Positions 5,376 through 12,539 of a stretch of DNA of 14,545 nucleotides are shown here, one piece after another. The position numbers and the translations under genes are program-made. The notes beneath the pieces are model-generated. The model saw only the letters and a program-made list of their open reading frames with translations. It was not told where the DNA came from and made no database searches. The stretch spans positions 1-14,545 of the forward strand of contig CADCLH010000022.1 in the NCBI GenBank assembly GCA_902802215.1, given 5' to 3'. The stretch comes from Oscillospiraceae bacterium. Its GTDB lineage: Bacteria; Bacillota; Clostridia; Oscillospirales; Oscillospiraceae. Position 1 is the first letter of the stretch, and each line of letters begins with the position of its first letter.

Positions 5376-6811
5376 CTCTTTTTCCACACGCTCGGCGCGA
5401 AGAGGAAGAGCACCGGGAAGATCTCCAGCCTGCCGAGCAGCATCTCCATGCTCAGCGTCAGCTTCGACAGATCCGAGAAGAAGGCGTAGTTGCCCGTGGG
5501 GCCGACGTCGCCCAGACCGGGCCCGACGTTGAAGATGCAGGCGCAGGAGGCGGTGAAGTTTGTGATCATGTCCCGCCCGTCCAGCGTGAGCACCAGCACG
5601 CTCAGCCCGACGATGGCGATGTAGATGTGGAAGATCACGAGGACGCTGCGCACCGTCGCGTCGCCGACGGGCTTGCCCTCGAGCCAGATGCGCCGCACGC
5701 GCGTCGGCAGGATGAGCTGCTTGAGCTCGTTGAGGTAGGTCTTGAACAGGATGATCATGCGCGAGACCTTGATGCCGCCGCCGGTCGAGCCGGCGCAGCT
5801 CCCCACGAACATCAGCAGCACCAGCAGCCAGCGCGACAGCTCCGGCCAGGTGTTGAAGTCCGCGGTGGCGAAGCCCGTCGTGCTGATGACGGTCGCGACC
5901 TGGAAGAGGGAGAAGCGCAGGCCCTGTAAGAAGCCCCCGACCTGGGAGGCGATGTTCGCCGCGATGACGAGCACCGAGCCTGCGACGATCCCGAGGTAGA
6001 CGCGCAGCTCCTCGCTCTTGAGCGCGCCGGCGACCTGCCCGATCAGGATCAGGTAAAAGACGTTGAAGTTCACGCCGAACAGCAGCATGAACACGGAGAT
6101 GACCATCTCGATGTAGACGCTGTTGTAGGCCGCGATGCTGGCCGCCCGGGTGGAGAAGCCGCCCGTGCCGGCCGTGGCGAAGGAATGCAGCAGCGCGTCG
6201 TAGAAGCTCATCCCGCCGCAGGCGAGCAGCCCCGTCTCGATCATCGTCATGGCGAGGTAGATCAGATACAGGATGCGCGCGGTCTTGCGGGCGCGCGGCA
6301 CCAGCTTGCTGACCTCGGGTCCGGGGACCTCGGCGCGCATGATGTGCATGTAGTGGTCGCCCGACACGGGCAGGATGGCCGCGATGAAGACCAGCACGCC
6401 CATGCCGCCGATCCAGTGGGTGAACAGGCGCCAGAACATGCAGCCGCGGCCCATGGCCTCGATATCCGTCAGGATGCTCGCGCCGGTGGTGGTAAAGCCG
6501 GACACGGTCTCGAAGAACGCGTCGACATAGTGCGGGATATCCCCGGACAAGACGAAGGGCAGCGCGCCGAAGGCCGACATCAGGATCCACGACAGCCCGA
6601 CGATGACGAAGCCCTCGCGCGCGAAGAGGTCGGGCTTTCGGATCTTGACGAGGCTCAGTCCGCCGCCCGCGGCCGCGAGCGGCAGGATCGTGAAGATGAA
6701 GGGCAGGGGCGATTCGGCGCAGGCCAGCGCCGCGGCGAGCGGCAGCATCAGCAGCAGGGCCTCGGCGAGCAGGACCTTGCCCAGCACATTGCAAACGATA
6801 CGGTAATTCAT
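5372..6811 (-). CDS. trkH: TrkH/KtrB-type potassium uptake membrane subunit
   Basis: This 479-residue integral membrane protein forms the K+ pathway of a Trk system. The four pore-loop (selectivity filter) segments are all visible: SGFTTTGAS (104-112), ATAGTGGFSTR (212-222), ISTTGFATADF (309-319) and NVGPGLGDVGP (428-438). Other family marks are HWIGGMGVLVF (132-142) and GSCAGSTGGGIKV (337-349), the latter next to the helix thought to gate the pore. The length is typical of TrkH. The start ATG overlaps the trkA stop (ATGA, 6808-6811), so TrkA and TrkH are made together. Expression probably comes from the promoter at 8229-8257. The driving ion (H+ or Na+) cannot be told from sequence. Confidence 0.95.
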   Translation of the reverse strand: MNYRIVCNVLGKVLLAEALLLMLPLAAALACAESPLPFIFTILPLAAAGGGLSLVKIRKPDLFAREGFVIVGLSWILMSAFGALPFVLSGDIPHYVDAFFETVSGFTTTGASILTDIEAMGRGCMFWRLFTHWIGGMGVLVFIAAILPVSGDHYMHIMRAEVPGPEVSKLVPRARKTARILYLIYLAMTMIETGLLACGGMSFYDALLHSFATAGTGGFSTRAASIAAYNSVYIEMVISVFMLLFGVNFNVFYLILIGQVAGALKSEELRVYLGIVAGSVLVIAANIASQVGGFLQGLRFSLFQVATVISTTGFATADFNTWPELSRWLLVLLMFVGSCAGSTGGGIKVSRMIILFKTYLNELKQLILPTRVRRIWLEGKPVGDATVRSVLVIFHIYIAIVGLSVLVLTLDGRDMITNFTASCACIFNVGPGLGDVGPTGNYAFFSDLSKLTLSMEMLLGRLEIFPVLFLFAPSVWKKR

Positions 6812-8178
6812 AGCCGCTTCCCCTGAAGGATCGCATCGAGCGTCAGGATGTTCTGATTTGCCGTCACCACGATGGCCCGGTCGCCCGGATGGAGGCTGGT
6901 CGAGCCGTTGGGCAGGAAGCTTTTCCCGTCGCGGACCACCGCGGCGAGCAGGACCCCGGGCTTGAGCGCCATATCCTTGAGCGTACGGCCGATGCAGGCG
7001 GCCTTCTCGCCGACGAGGAACTCGGTGGCGGTGACGTTCTGGCTGCCCAGGTAGTACAGCGCCTCGATGGTGGACTTGTCCGAGGCGTGCGCGAGGCCGC
7101 GGACGTAGCCCTCGATCCGGTCGGCGACGAGGTTTTTGGGCGAGAGCGTGCTGTCGGGGAACACGTCGCTGAGCAGCTCGATGAACTTGTCGTTGTTGAC
7201 CTTGGAGACGACGCGTTCCACGCCGAGCTTTTCGGCGTACATGCTGAGGATGAGGTTATCCTCGTCGAAATTGGTGAGGGCGACGAAGCCGTCGGCGTCG
7301 GGCAGGCCGCTCTGCTGGAGGACGTTGGTATCGGCGCCGTCGGCGCAGATGATATCGGCCTCGCGGAGCGTTTCGGCGAGGACCTGGCAGCGGGCGTAAT
7401 CGCGTTCCAGGATGGTGACGCGCACGCCGGTGCTCTCGAGCAGGGGCGTGAGATGCTGGGCGATGCGGCTGCCGCCGAGGAGTACGACGTTTTTGACGGG
7501 CTTCTGGTTGGCGGTCACGGCGTTGAAGAAGCGGCGCAGGGCCTGCGGCAGCGCGGTGACGGAGATGCGGTCGCCGGCACGGAGGACGAAGCTGCCGTCG
7601 GGGATGCAGAACTCGCCGTTGCGTTCGGCGCAGCAGACGAGCACCTTCGGTTTGATCAGCGAGGGCAGCTGATTGAGGGTCATGCCGTTGAGGCGGCTGT
7701 TTTCGCCGATGCGGAAGGTGACGATTTCGAGGCCGCAGTCGGGGAAGAAGCTGACCTGGGTAGCGGCGGGGAACTGCAGGACGCGGGAGATCTCCTCGGC
7801 GGTGACGTAATCGGGGTTGATGGCGAGGTCAAGATCCATGATTTCGCGCAGGCTGTCCACGCTCTCCAGGTACTCCTGATTGCGCAGGCGGGCGATGGCG
7901 TGTCTGGCGCCCATTTTGCGGGCGAACTGGCAGGCGACGAGGTTGGCCTCGTCGTTGCCGGTGGCGGCGATGAAGACCTCGGCCGCGCCGGCCTCGGCCT
8001 CTTTCAGGACGCTGGGGGCGGCGCAGTTGCCGCAGACGCCGAGCACGTCCATGGTATTGGCGGCGTTGTCGAGGGCGGCGCGCCGCTCGTCGATCAGCGT
8101 GATATCGTGACCTTCCCGGCACAGGCGCTGTGCGATGGTAAAGCCGACCTTGCCGGCTCCGGCGATGACTATGTTCAT
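6808..8178 (-). CDS. trkA: Trk potassium transporter regulatory subunit TrkA (two RCK domains)
   Basis: This 456-residue cytoplasmic protein binds the inner face of TrkH and gates it in response to nucleotides. It has the full duplicated plan: TrkA-N 1 (1-125) with GAGKVG (7-12) and the ribose-binding acid D30 in LIDER; TrkA-C 1 (about 140-222), with a GDRISV strand; TrkA-N 2 (228-345) with LLGGSRIAQHL (233-243) and LERD (257-260); TrkA-C 2 (about 370-456) with PGDRAIVV. The second nucleotide loop reads GGSRIA in place of GxGxxG, a common degeneration of the second Rossmann unit, so the first unit is the more certain NAD(H) site. The ATG follows GGGGGG (8184-8189) at five bases. It is first in operon A. 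Confidence 0.95.
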   Translation of the reverse strand: MNIVIAGAGKVGFTIAQRLCREGHDITLIDERRAALDNAANTMDVLGVCGNCAAPSVLKEAEAGAAEVFIAATGNDEANLVACQFARKMGARHAIARLRNQEYLESVDSLREIMDLDLAINPDYVTAEEISRVLQFPAATQVSFFPDCGLEIVTFRIGENSRLNGMTLNQLPSLIKPKVLVCCAERNGEFCIPDGSFVLRAGDRISVTALPQALRRFFNAVTANQKPVKNVVLLGGSRIAQHLTPLLESTGVRVTILERDYARCQVLAETLREADIICADGADTNVLQQSGLPDADGFVALTNFDEDNLILSMYAEKLGVERVVSKVNNDKFIELLSDVFPDSTLSPKNLVADRIEGYVRGLAHASDKSTIEALYYLGSQNVTATEFLVGEKAACIGRTLKDMALKPGVLLAAVVRDGKSFLPNGSTSLHPGDRAIVVTANQNILTLDAILQGKRL

Positions 8179-8228
8179 CGTATCCCCCCAAAGAGTCGAT
8201 GTGATTCCGGATTGGTTTCCAAGTGTTC

Positions 8229-8257
8229 ATTATAGCACAGGACCTTCTCCGCCGCAA
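8229..8257 (-). promoter_or_regulatory. Sigma-A-type promoter for the trkA-trkH operon
   Basis: On the minus strand TTGCGG (8252-8257) and a perfect TATAAT (8229-8234) are separated by 17 bases. Transcription would start near 8222, about 45 bases before the trkA ATG at 8178. It is well placed to drive all four genes of operon A. Confidence 0.8.
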
Positions 8258-8285
8258 TGCCTTTCCGGCGTTTGCGCACCATGCG

Positions 8286-8318
8286 TCAGCCCGGGCGGAG
8301 TTTTCCCGCCCGGGCTGA
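8286..8318 (-). terminator. GC-rich hairpin after operon B
   Basis: A perfect 13-bp stem (8286-8298 with 8306-8318) lies five bases past the stop of the 135-residue gene on the minus strand. The sequence after it on the minus strand (CGCATGG) has no U tract, so if it terminates it may need help, or it may protect the 3' end. It separates operon B from the trkA promoter. Confidence 0.6.
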
Positions 8319-8323
8319 ACTGC

Positions 8324-8731
8324 TTATTTTTCGGCGGCCTCGTGCTCGGCCTGGGAGACGACGGCGTCGAAGTCGGCGAAGCCCTGATCGGCCGTGCTCT
8401 GTGCGGGGTCGAGGTGCTGCGCCTTGAGCGCGTCGATCTCCTGCGTGCGCTCGCGGATGGCGCCGCTGAGCCGGTTCGCCTGCTCGAACAGGGGGACGAA
8501 GAAGCCCTCGGGCTTCTCTCTGGCCTGCTCGAAGTAGAGTTTGCCGATCTCGGCGTAGACGCGCGTGAGCTCCTCGAGATCGCGGTTGGAGTCGAGCGTG
8601 AGCTTTGCGATCTGGCCGAAGGCCCTGGCTCGCTCCGCGCCCTTGGCGTAGACGCCGGTGACGCCGCTGGAATCGGCGGCTTCCTTCGCCTTGGCGGCGA
8701 GGCTTTTGAGCATGTCCCTGTAGTCTGCCAT
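8324..8731 (-). CDS. Small helical protein of unknown function
   Basis: This 135-residue soluble protein has no signal peptide or membrane segment and is predicted mostly alpha-helical. Residues 1-70 are rich in lysine, alanine and leucine, as in an amphipathic or coiled-coil segment, and contain RARAFGQIAKLTLDSNRDL (34-52) and AEIGKLYFEQ (60-69). A second helix (about 80-105) follows EGFFVP, and the tail is acidic. The pattern, from memory, is like the N-terminal part of Clostridia proteins that end in a zinc ribbon; this one has no cysteines and no ribbon. Its ATG touches the lgt stop (TAAATG), and AAGGAGG lies inside the end of lgt, so it is coupled to lgt translation. No function is assigned. 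Confidence 0.85.
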   Translation of the reverse strand: MADYRDMLKSLAAKAKEAADSSGVTGVYAKGAERARAFGQIAKLTLDSNRDLEELTRVYAEIGKLYFEQAREKPEGFFVPLFEQANRLSGAIRERTQEIDALKAQHLDPAQSTADQGFADFDAVVSQAEHEAAEK

Positions 8732-9631
8732 TTATGCTTCCTCCTTCTGCGTCTGCTCCGGCGGCAGGATGACCATGGGGGCGTTGACGCGGTTGATGTA
8801 CAGATCCTCTTCCCGGTAGCCTTTTTTCTTTTTCCACAGCAGGACCGCGGCGGCGCCGATCACGAGCACGAGGCTGAGCGCCTGCGAGACGCGGATGCCG
8901 GTATTGCCGATGTAGAGGCTGTCGGTGCGCAGTCCCTCGATCCAGAAGCGGCCGATGCCGTAGAGCAGGAAGTAGAGCGCGATGCAGTGGCCGTCGAAGC
9001 GGCGCTTCCCCGTTTTCTCGAACCACAGCAGAAACAGCAGCACGCCGAGGTTCCACAGGCTCTCGTAGAGGAAGGTCGGGTGGACGTAGATCGTGGTGCC
9101 GTTGGGGGCGGTCAGGCCCATGCGGCAGAAGACGTCGGTCTCGGTGCCGAAGGCCTCGCGGTTCATGAAGTTGCCCCAGCGTCCGATGATCTGCCCGAGC
9201 AGCAGCCCGTAGGTGAGGTTGTCGAACATGGCGAGGGCGGGGATCTTCTTTTTCCGGCACACGAGCGCGACCGTGAGGATGCCGGCGATCACGCCGCCGT
9301 AGATGGCGAGGCCGCCGTTCCAGACGGCGAAGAACTCGTCGAGGTGTTCGAGATAGTAGTCGAGGCGGAACGCGACGTAATACAGCCGCGCGCCGAGGAT
9401 GGAGCAGGGGATCAGCCAGAGCACGACGTCGTAGACGTCGTCCTCCTTCAAGCCAAAGCGGGGCGCGCGTTTGGCGCACAGCAGGATGCCGAGCAGGAAG
9501 CCGCAGCCGATGAGCACGCCGTAGAAGTAGATGGGCCGCCCGAAGACGGTGAAGTACGCGGGGGGATTGAGGGTGAGTCCGCCCAGCATGGGGAAGGAGA
9601 TCACGGACTCGCGCTGGATGGTATCAAGCAT
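8732..9631 (-). CDS. lgt: Prolipoprotein diacylglyceryl transferase Lgt
   Basis: Lgt is an inner-membrane enzyme that moves diacylglycerol from phosphatidylglycerol to the lipobox cysteine of prelipoproteins, the first step of lipoprotein maturation. The 299-residue protein has about seven membrane segments and the family signature GRWGNFMNREAFG (150-162). By comparison with E. coli Lgt, likely functional residues are Y37, R151, N154, E159, and R228, E232 and R235 in GRFWIEGLR. The E. coli histidine 103 position is tyrosine (IYGG, 110-113), as is usual in Firmicutes. HPTFLYESLWN (184-194) is also conserved. The C-terminus has a charged extension after KKKKGYREED. It starts three bases after the stop of the M16 peptidase gene and abuts the next gene, so it is in the middle of operon B. 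Confidence 0.96.
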   Translation of the reverse strand: MLDTIQRESVISFPMLGGLTLNPPAYFTVFGRPIYFYGVLIGCGFLLGILLCAKRAPRFGLKEDDVYDVVLWLIPCSILGARLYYVAFRLDYYLEHLDEFFAVWNGGLAIYGGVIAGILTVALVCRKKKIPALAMFDNLTYGLLLGQIIGRWGNFMNREAFGTETDVFCRMGLTAPNGTTIYVHPTFLYESLWNLGVLLFLLWFEKTGKRRFDGHCIALYFLLYGIGRFWIEGLRTDSLYIGNTGIRVSQALSLVLVIGAAAVLLWKKKKGYREEDLYINRVNAPMVILPPEQTQKEEA

Positions 9632-9634
9632 TTG

Positions 9635-10918
9635 TCATACCTGCGCTTTCTTCGGGGTAATGACGGACAGGGCCATGCGCTCCGGCCTCAGGTATTCCTC
9701 CGCGAAGCGGCGGCAGTCCCCGGCTTCGAGCTCCGCGAGCAGGCGGAAGGCGTCGAGGGCGCAGAAGCCGTCGAACACGCCGGAGACGAGGGACACGCAC
9801 ACGTTGTCAAAGTCCTCGAGCCCGCGCAGCCGCGCGCCGAGGGAGGCGCGCTTGGCGCGCTCGAAGTAGGAGGCCTCGAAGCCCTCCGCCGCGGCGCGGG
9901 CGCACGCGTCCCGGAAGCGCGCGAGCACGGTCTCCGGCTCGCGGCTCTCGCCGCCGACGATGACCGTGAGGGTGTCGGCCGCCGCGTCGACCTCGTAATC
10001 GAAGTCGGTGTTCAGAAGCCCTTCCGCGTACAGCCGCGTGAAGAAGGGGGAGGACGAGCCGCAGAGCATGCGCATGGTGAGCGTCGCGGTCAGACGCAGG
10101 CGCAGCGCCTCCTCGCCGCGCAGCCCCTCGGGGAGCTTGAGCCCGATCAGAAACTGCGGCGCGGAGACCTCCATCTCCTCGCTTTGGAAGGCCTGAACGG
10201 GCAGCAGGCCCTCTCGCTCTCCGAAGTCCGCCTTCGGGATCGGGGCGCGCTCCGGGGGCAGGGCCTCGGTCACGATGCGCGCGATCTCGTCCGGGTCGAC
10301 GTCGCCCTCCACGCACAGCGCCATGTTCGACGGCGCGTAGAAGACCCGGTGGCAGTCGTAGAGCGTCTGCGCCGTGATCTCACGGATGCTCTCCACGGTC
10401 CCGGCCACGCGGTCGCGGATCGGATGGTGCGCGTACAGGAGCTTGAGCAGATGGTAGTAGACGGCAAGGCCCGGATTGTCCTCGCCCATGCGGATCTCCT
10501 GGCTGATGATGCCCTGCTCCTTGGCCACGGTCTCGTCGGTGAAATAGGGGGTGGACACGAAGTGCAGCAGCATCCGCAGGTTTTCCTCGAAGCCCTCGGT
10601 GCACTGGAAGTAGTAGCAGGTGATGCCCGAGGAGGTGAAGGCGTTGGGGTCGGCTCCGTTTGCCGAGAGGATGTTGAGCGCGCTGTCGCCGCCGGGCAGG
10701 TCGAACATCTTGTGTTCGAGGTAGTGGGCCACGCCCGCCGGGGTGTCGCGGTCCTCTCCGTCGACCTGAAAACGTCTGCACGCGCCGCCGTAGTTGGTCG
10801 CGAAGACGGCGTAGAAGGTGGAGAAGTCCTTTTTCGGGATCACGCGCAGCTCGAGTCCGTTGGGCAGCTGTGCGCTGTACAGGGTCTCCCCGATCTCTTT
10901 GTATTCAATTCTCGTCAT
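9635..10918 (-). CDS. ymfH: M16 family zinc peptidase, YmfH-like active partner
   Basis: This 427-residue protein has the inverted zinc motif of M16 (pitrilysin) peptidases, HYLEH (65-69), with catalytic E68, and a plausible third ligand E141 in IISQEI. The C-terminal half (about 225-427) is the second M16 fold with SSPFFTRLYAEGLL, where the usual arginine-tyrosine pair is seen. No signal peptide is visible, so it acts in the cytoplasm. It pairs with the upstream gene: active and inactive M16 subunits usually form a clamshell heterodimer. The same pair in Bacillus, YmfF/YmfH, is named by databases as associated with EF-P 5-aminopentanol modification; that role is not shown here. The ATG has AAGGAGG nine bases upstream and lies 14 bases inside the previous gene. 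Confidence 0.9.
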   Translation of the reverse strand: MTRIEYKEIGETLYSAQLPNGLELRVIPKKDFSTFYAVFATNYGGACRRFQVDGEDRDTPAGVAHYLEHKMFDLPGGDSALNILSANGADPNAFTSSGITCYYFQCTEGFEENLRMLLHFVSTPYFTDETVAKEQGIISQEIRMGEDNPGLAVYYHLLKLLYAHHPIRDRVAGTVESIREITAQTLYDCHRVFYAPSNMALCVEGDVDPDEIARIVTEALPPERAPIPKADFGEREGLLPVQAFQSEEMEVSAPQFLIGLKLPEGLRGEEALRLRLTATLTMRMLCGSSSPFFTRLYAEGLLNTDFDYEVDAAADTLTVIVGGESREPETVLARFRDACARAAAEGFEASYFERAKRASLGARLRGLEDFDNVCVSLVSGVFDGFCALDAFRLLAELEAGDCRRFAEEYLRPERMALSVITPKKAQV

Positions 10919-12221
10919 CGGCCTCGTCCTCCTTCGCTTCCCCGTCCTCTCTGCCGCGCAGGAAGTAGATCAGATCGCAGACCACGCTCTTCGCGACGGC
11001 GACGACCTGCTCCTTCGTGACCTCGCCCACGAGCTCCGCGAGCGCCTCCGGGCCGTAGTCCAGTCCGTCCAGCGCCTGCGCCAGCCAGAAGCCCTCGAGC
11101 TCGCCGGGGCTGTCGAGCATCGCGCGCAGATCGGAGGCCACGCCGCGTCTGGCCCATTCCATCTCCTCGTCCGTGATCTCGCCGTTTCGGATCGCCTCGA
11201 GCTGGGCGAGGATCTCGTCCCTCGCCGCCCCGAAATTCTCGAAGGCCACACCCGAGGACACCAGCAGCAGGCCCTTGCGGATCACGAGGATCGAGCCCGC
11301 GTAATAGCAGAGGGAGAGCTTCTCCCGCACGTTCAGAAACAGCTTGGAGGTCGGCCCGCTGCCGAAGACGGCGTTGAAGACGTAGAGGGCCGCAAGGTCC
11401 GGGTCCTCCATGCACTCGCCGAGGCGAAAGCCCAGCACGAGCTTGCCCTGGGTCACATCCAGGCGCTCCTCGACGTAGCGCGGCTGCTCCTCCAGCGCGT
11501 TCATGCGCAGGTCGGTGCCGATGTCGAGGTCGAGCTCGCCGCGCGGCAGCCCGGACAGGGCGTCGCGCAGGGCCTGCTTCACCCGGCGCAGGGGGGCCTG
11601 CCCGCAGTAGAAAAACTCCATGGGACAGGTGCGCAGCAGCTCGCGGTAATGGCGGGTCAGCTTTTTATAATGGATGGCCTCGCAGCTCGCCTCGTCGCCG
11701 AAGCGGGAGACGGCGTAATCCTCGCAGCAGCACATCTCCTCCAGGCAGCGCTGGACGGCGTAGCTGCGCTTGTCGTTGACACGTCCGCGGATGACGTCGA
11801 GCAGCTTTTCCTTTTCGCTGTCCACATACTGGGGCAGCAGCAGGCCGCCGCGCGTGTTGGGGGCGAGCAGCATCTCCGCCAGCAGCTCGCACACGGGCGT
11901 GAGCAGCTCTTCCCCTCCGGGCAGGCAGGCGCTCTCGGCGAAGCTCGCGAAGAAGCCGACGCAGTGGATCTCCCCGACGCGCCGGACGACGGGCTCGATG
12001 GCCGCGCCGTAGAGCTCGTCCAGGCGCGCGGCGAGCTGTTCGAGATCGCCGTAGCGGGCGGTGCCGCGCCGCAGGACCGAGGGGATGAGGGCGTTCATCG
12101 AAGCGGTCTCGCGCCTGAGCTGGGTCAGCAGCGTGACCGACAGGCATGCGGTCTTGAACTTGTCGCAGCGCAGATGGCTGAGATACACGCCGGGCATGAG
12201 CTCGGCTCTGCTGTATTCCAT
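10905..12221 (-). CDS. ymfF: Catalytically inactive M16 homologue, YmfF-like partner
   Basis: This 438-residue protein has the M16 fold but no HxxEH: the corresponding region reads NALIPSVLRRGTARYGDL (43-60). The C-terminal domain is well conserved, with FGSGPTSKLFLNVREKLSL (286-304) and YYAGSILVIRKGLLLVSSG (306-324), as in the substrate-holding subunit of two-subunit M16 enzymes. The tail is very acidic (EAKEDEADDEN). The start at 12221 is chosen because GGAGG (12231-12235) lies nine bases upstream; the more upstream in-frame ATG at 12242 has none and would sit in the promoter region. Its end overlaps the active M16 gene by 14 bases, so the two are made together. It is first in operon B. Confidence 0.88.
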   Translation of the reverse strand: MEYSRAELMPGVYLSHLRCDKFKTACLSVTLLTQLRRETASMNALIPSVLRRGTARYGDLEQLAARLDELYGAAIEPVVRRVGEIHCVGFFASFAESACLPGGEELLTPVCELLAEMLLAPNTRGGLLLPQYVDSEKEKLLDVIRGRVNDKRSYAVQRCLEEMCCCEDYAVSRFGDEASCEAIHYKKLTRHYRELLRTCPMEFFYCGQAPLRRVKQALRDALSGLPRGELDLDIGTDLRMNALEEQPRYVEERLDVTQGKLVLGFRLGECMEDPDLAALYVFNAVFGSGPTSKLFLNVREKLSLCYYAGSILVIRKGLLLVSSGVAFENFGAARDEILAQLEAIRNGEITDEEMEWARRGVASDLRAMLDSPGELEGFWLAQALDGLDYGPEALAELVGEVTKEQVVAVAKSVVCDLIYFLRGREDGEAKEDEADDEN

Positions 12222-12230
12222 CCTCCGGCA

Positions 12231-12235
12231 CCTCC
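12231..12235 (-). promoter_or_regulatory. Ribosome binding site deciding the start at 12221
   Basis: On the minus strand GGAGG lies nine bases before ATG 12221. A second GGAGG (12222-12226) touches the ATG and is too close to serve. The longer frame with ATG at 12242 has no such site. Confidence 0.75.
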
Positions 12236-12253
12236 AGATCATTCAGATGCTTT

Positions 12254-12262
12254 ATCATAGCA
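12254..12262 (-). promoter_or_regulatory. Extended -10 promoter element for the M16/lgt operon
   Basis: Read on the minus strand, TGC precedes TATGAT (12254-12259), giving TGCTATGAT, an extended -10 element. No good -35 hexamer lies at 16-18 bases, which is tolerable for extended -10 promoters. Transcription would begin near 12247, only about 26 bases before the ATG. Confidence 0.5.
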
Positions 12263-12356
12263 TATCCCGGCGAAAAATGGTAGAGCGAAATTCTTATCCT
12301 TCCCCCGGCTGTTTCGCAGAACTCCCGCCGGGGAGTTCAGAGGGGACTCCCTCTGA

Positions 12357-12426
12357 TTTTTCGCCTCGGAAGGCGAAAAACGAATTCAAATCCGTTTTTC
12401 GCGGGGGCGTGTACCTCGCGAAAAAC
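12357..12426. repeat. Four-arm chain of alternative hairpins
   Basis: Arm 1 TTTTTCGCCT (12357-12366) pairs with arm 2 AGGCGAAAAA (12371-12380). Arm 2 with flanking bases, CGAAAAACG (12374-12382), pairs with arm 3 CGTTTTTCG (12393-12401). Arm 3 extended, GTTTTTCGCG (12394-12403), pairs with arm 4 CGCGAAAAAC (12417-12426). All matches are perfect. The 1-2, 2-3 and 3-4 pairings compete, in the geometry of an attenuator, though it could equally be a decayed palindromic repeat. Confidence 0.7.
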
Positions 12427-12495
12427 ACTTCTCAGCCTGCAAGTGTACGAGCGTCCCCCGCAAGCGAGTGCATGCAGCAGGCTGCAAACCTTTCT

Positions 12496-12534
12496 CGTTT
12501 CACAAAAATGCCCGCAAGGCATTTTTGTGAAACG
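12496..12534 (-). terminator. Perfect 17-bp hairpin after the GH94-type gene
   Basis: The stem arms are 12496-12512 and 12518-12534 with a 5-base loop. It begins five bases after the gene's stop on the minus strand. A T5 stretch is inside the stem, but no U tract follows it, so termination is likely but not certain. The A/T-rich and GC-rich pattern resembles the palindrome at 129-165. Confidence 0.65.
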
Positions 12535-12539
12535 ACTGT

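Larger units (their letters stand above)
12266..12539. other. Intergenic region filled with hairpins; no gene seen
   Basis: Nothing in the gap between the GH94-type gene and the M16 operon looks coding. Inverted repeats found: 12319-12338 (8-bp arms), 12337-12356 (8 bp), 12357-12380 (10 bp), 12374-12401 (9 bp), 12394-12426 (10 bp), 12433-12484 (8 bp) and 12496-12534 (17 bp). Several share arms and so exclude each other. The short open frames crossing it lack ribosome binding sites. Confidence 0.7.

Noticed and set aside
4632..6836. 734-codon minus-strand frame that would extend the DUF1624 protein upstream
   Set aside because: The extension overlaps trkH in another frame and translates to Arg/Ala/Pro/His-rich sequence. 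The ATGA start at 5375 and the family's usual N-terminus fit a 247-residue protein.
6889..8235. 448-codon plus-strand frame opposite trkA
   Set aside because: The product is repetitive Glu/Gly/Val/Ala sequence with no domain; it is explained by GC-rich third codon positions of trkA.
8135..11020. 961-codon open frame on the plus strand across lgt and the M16 genes
   Set aside because: It is antisense to well-identified genes, its product is low-complexity and rich in Glu, Ala, Val and Arg, and it has no domain. High GC removes stops from the complementary frame.
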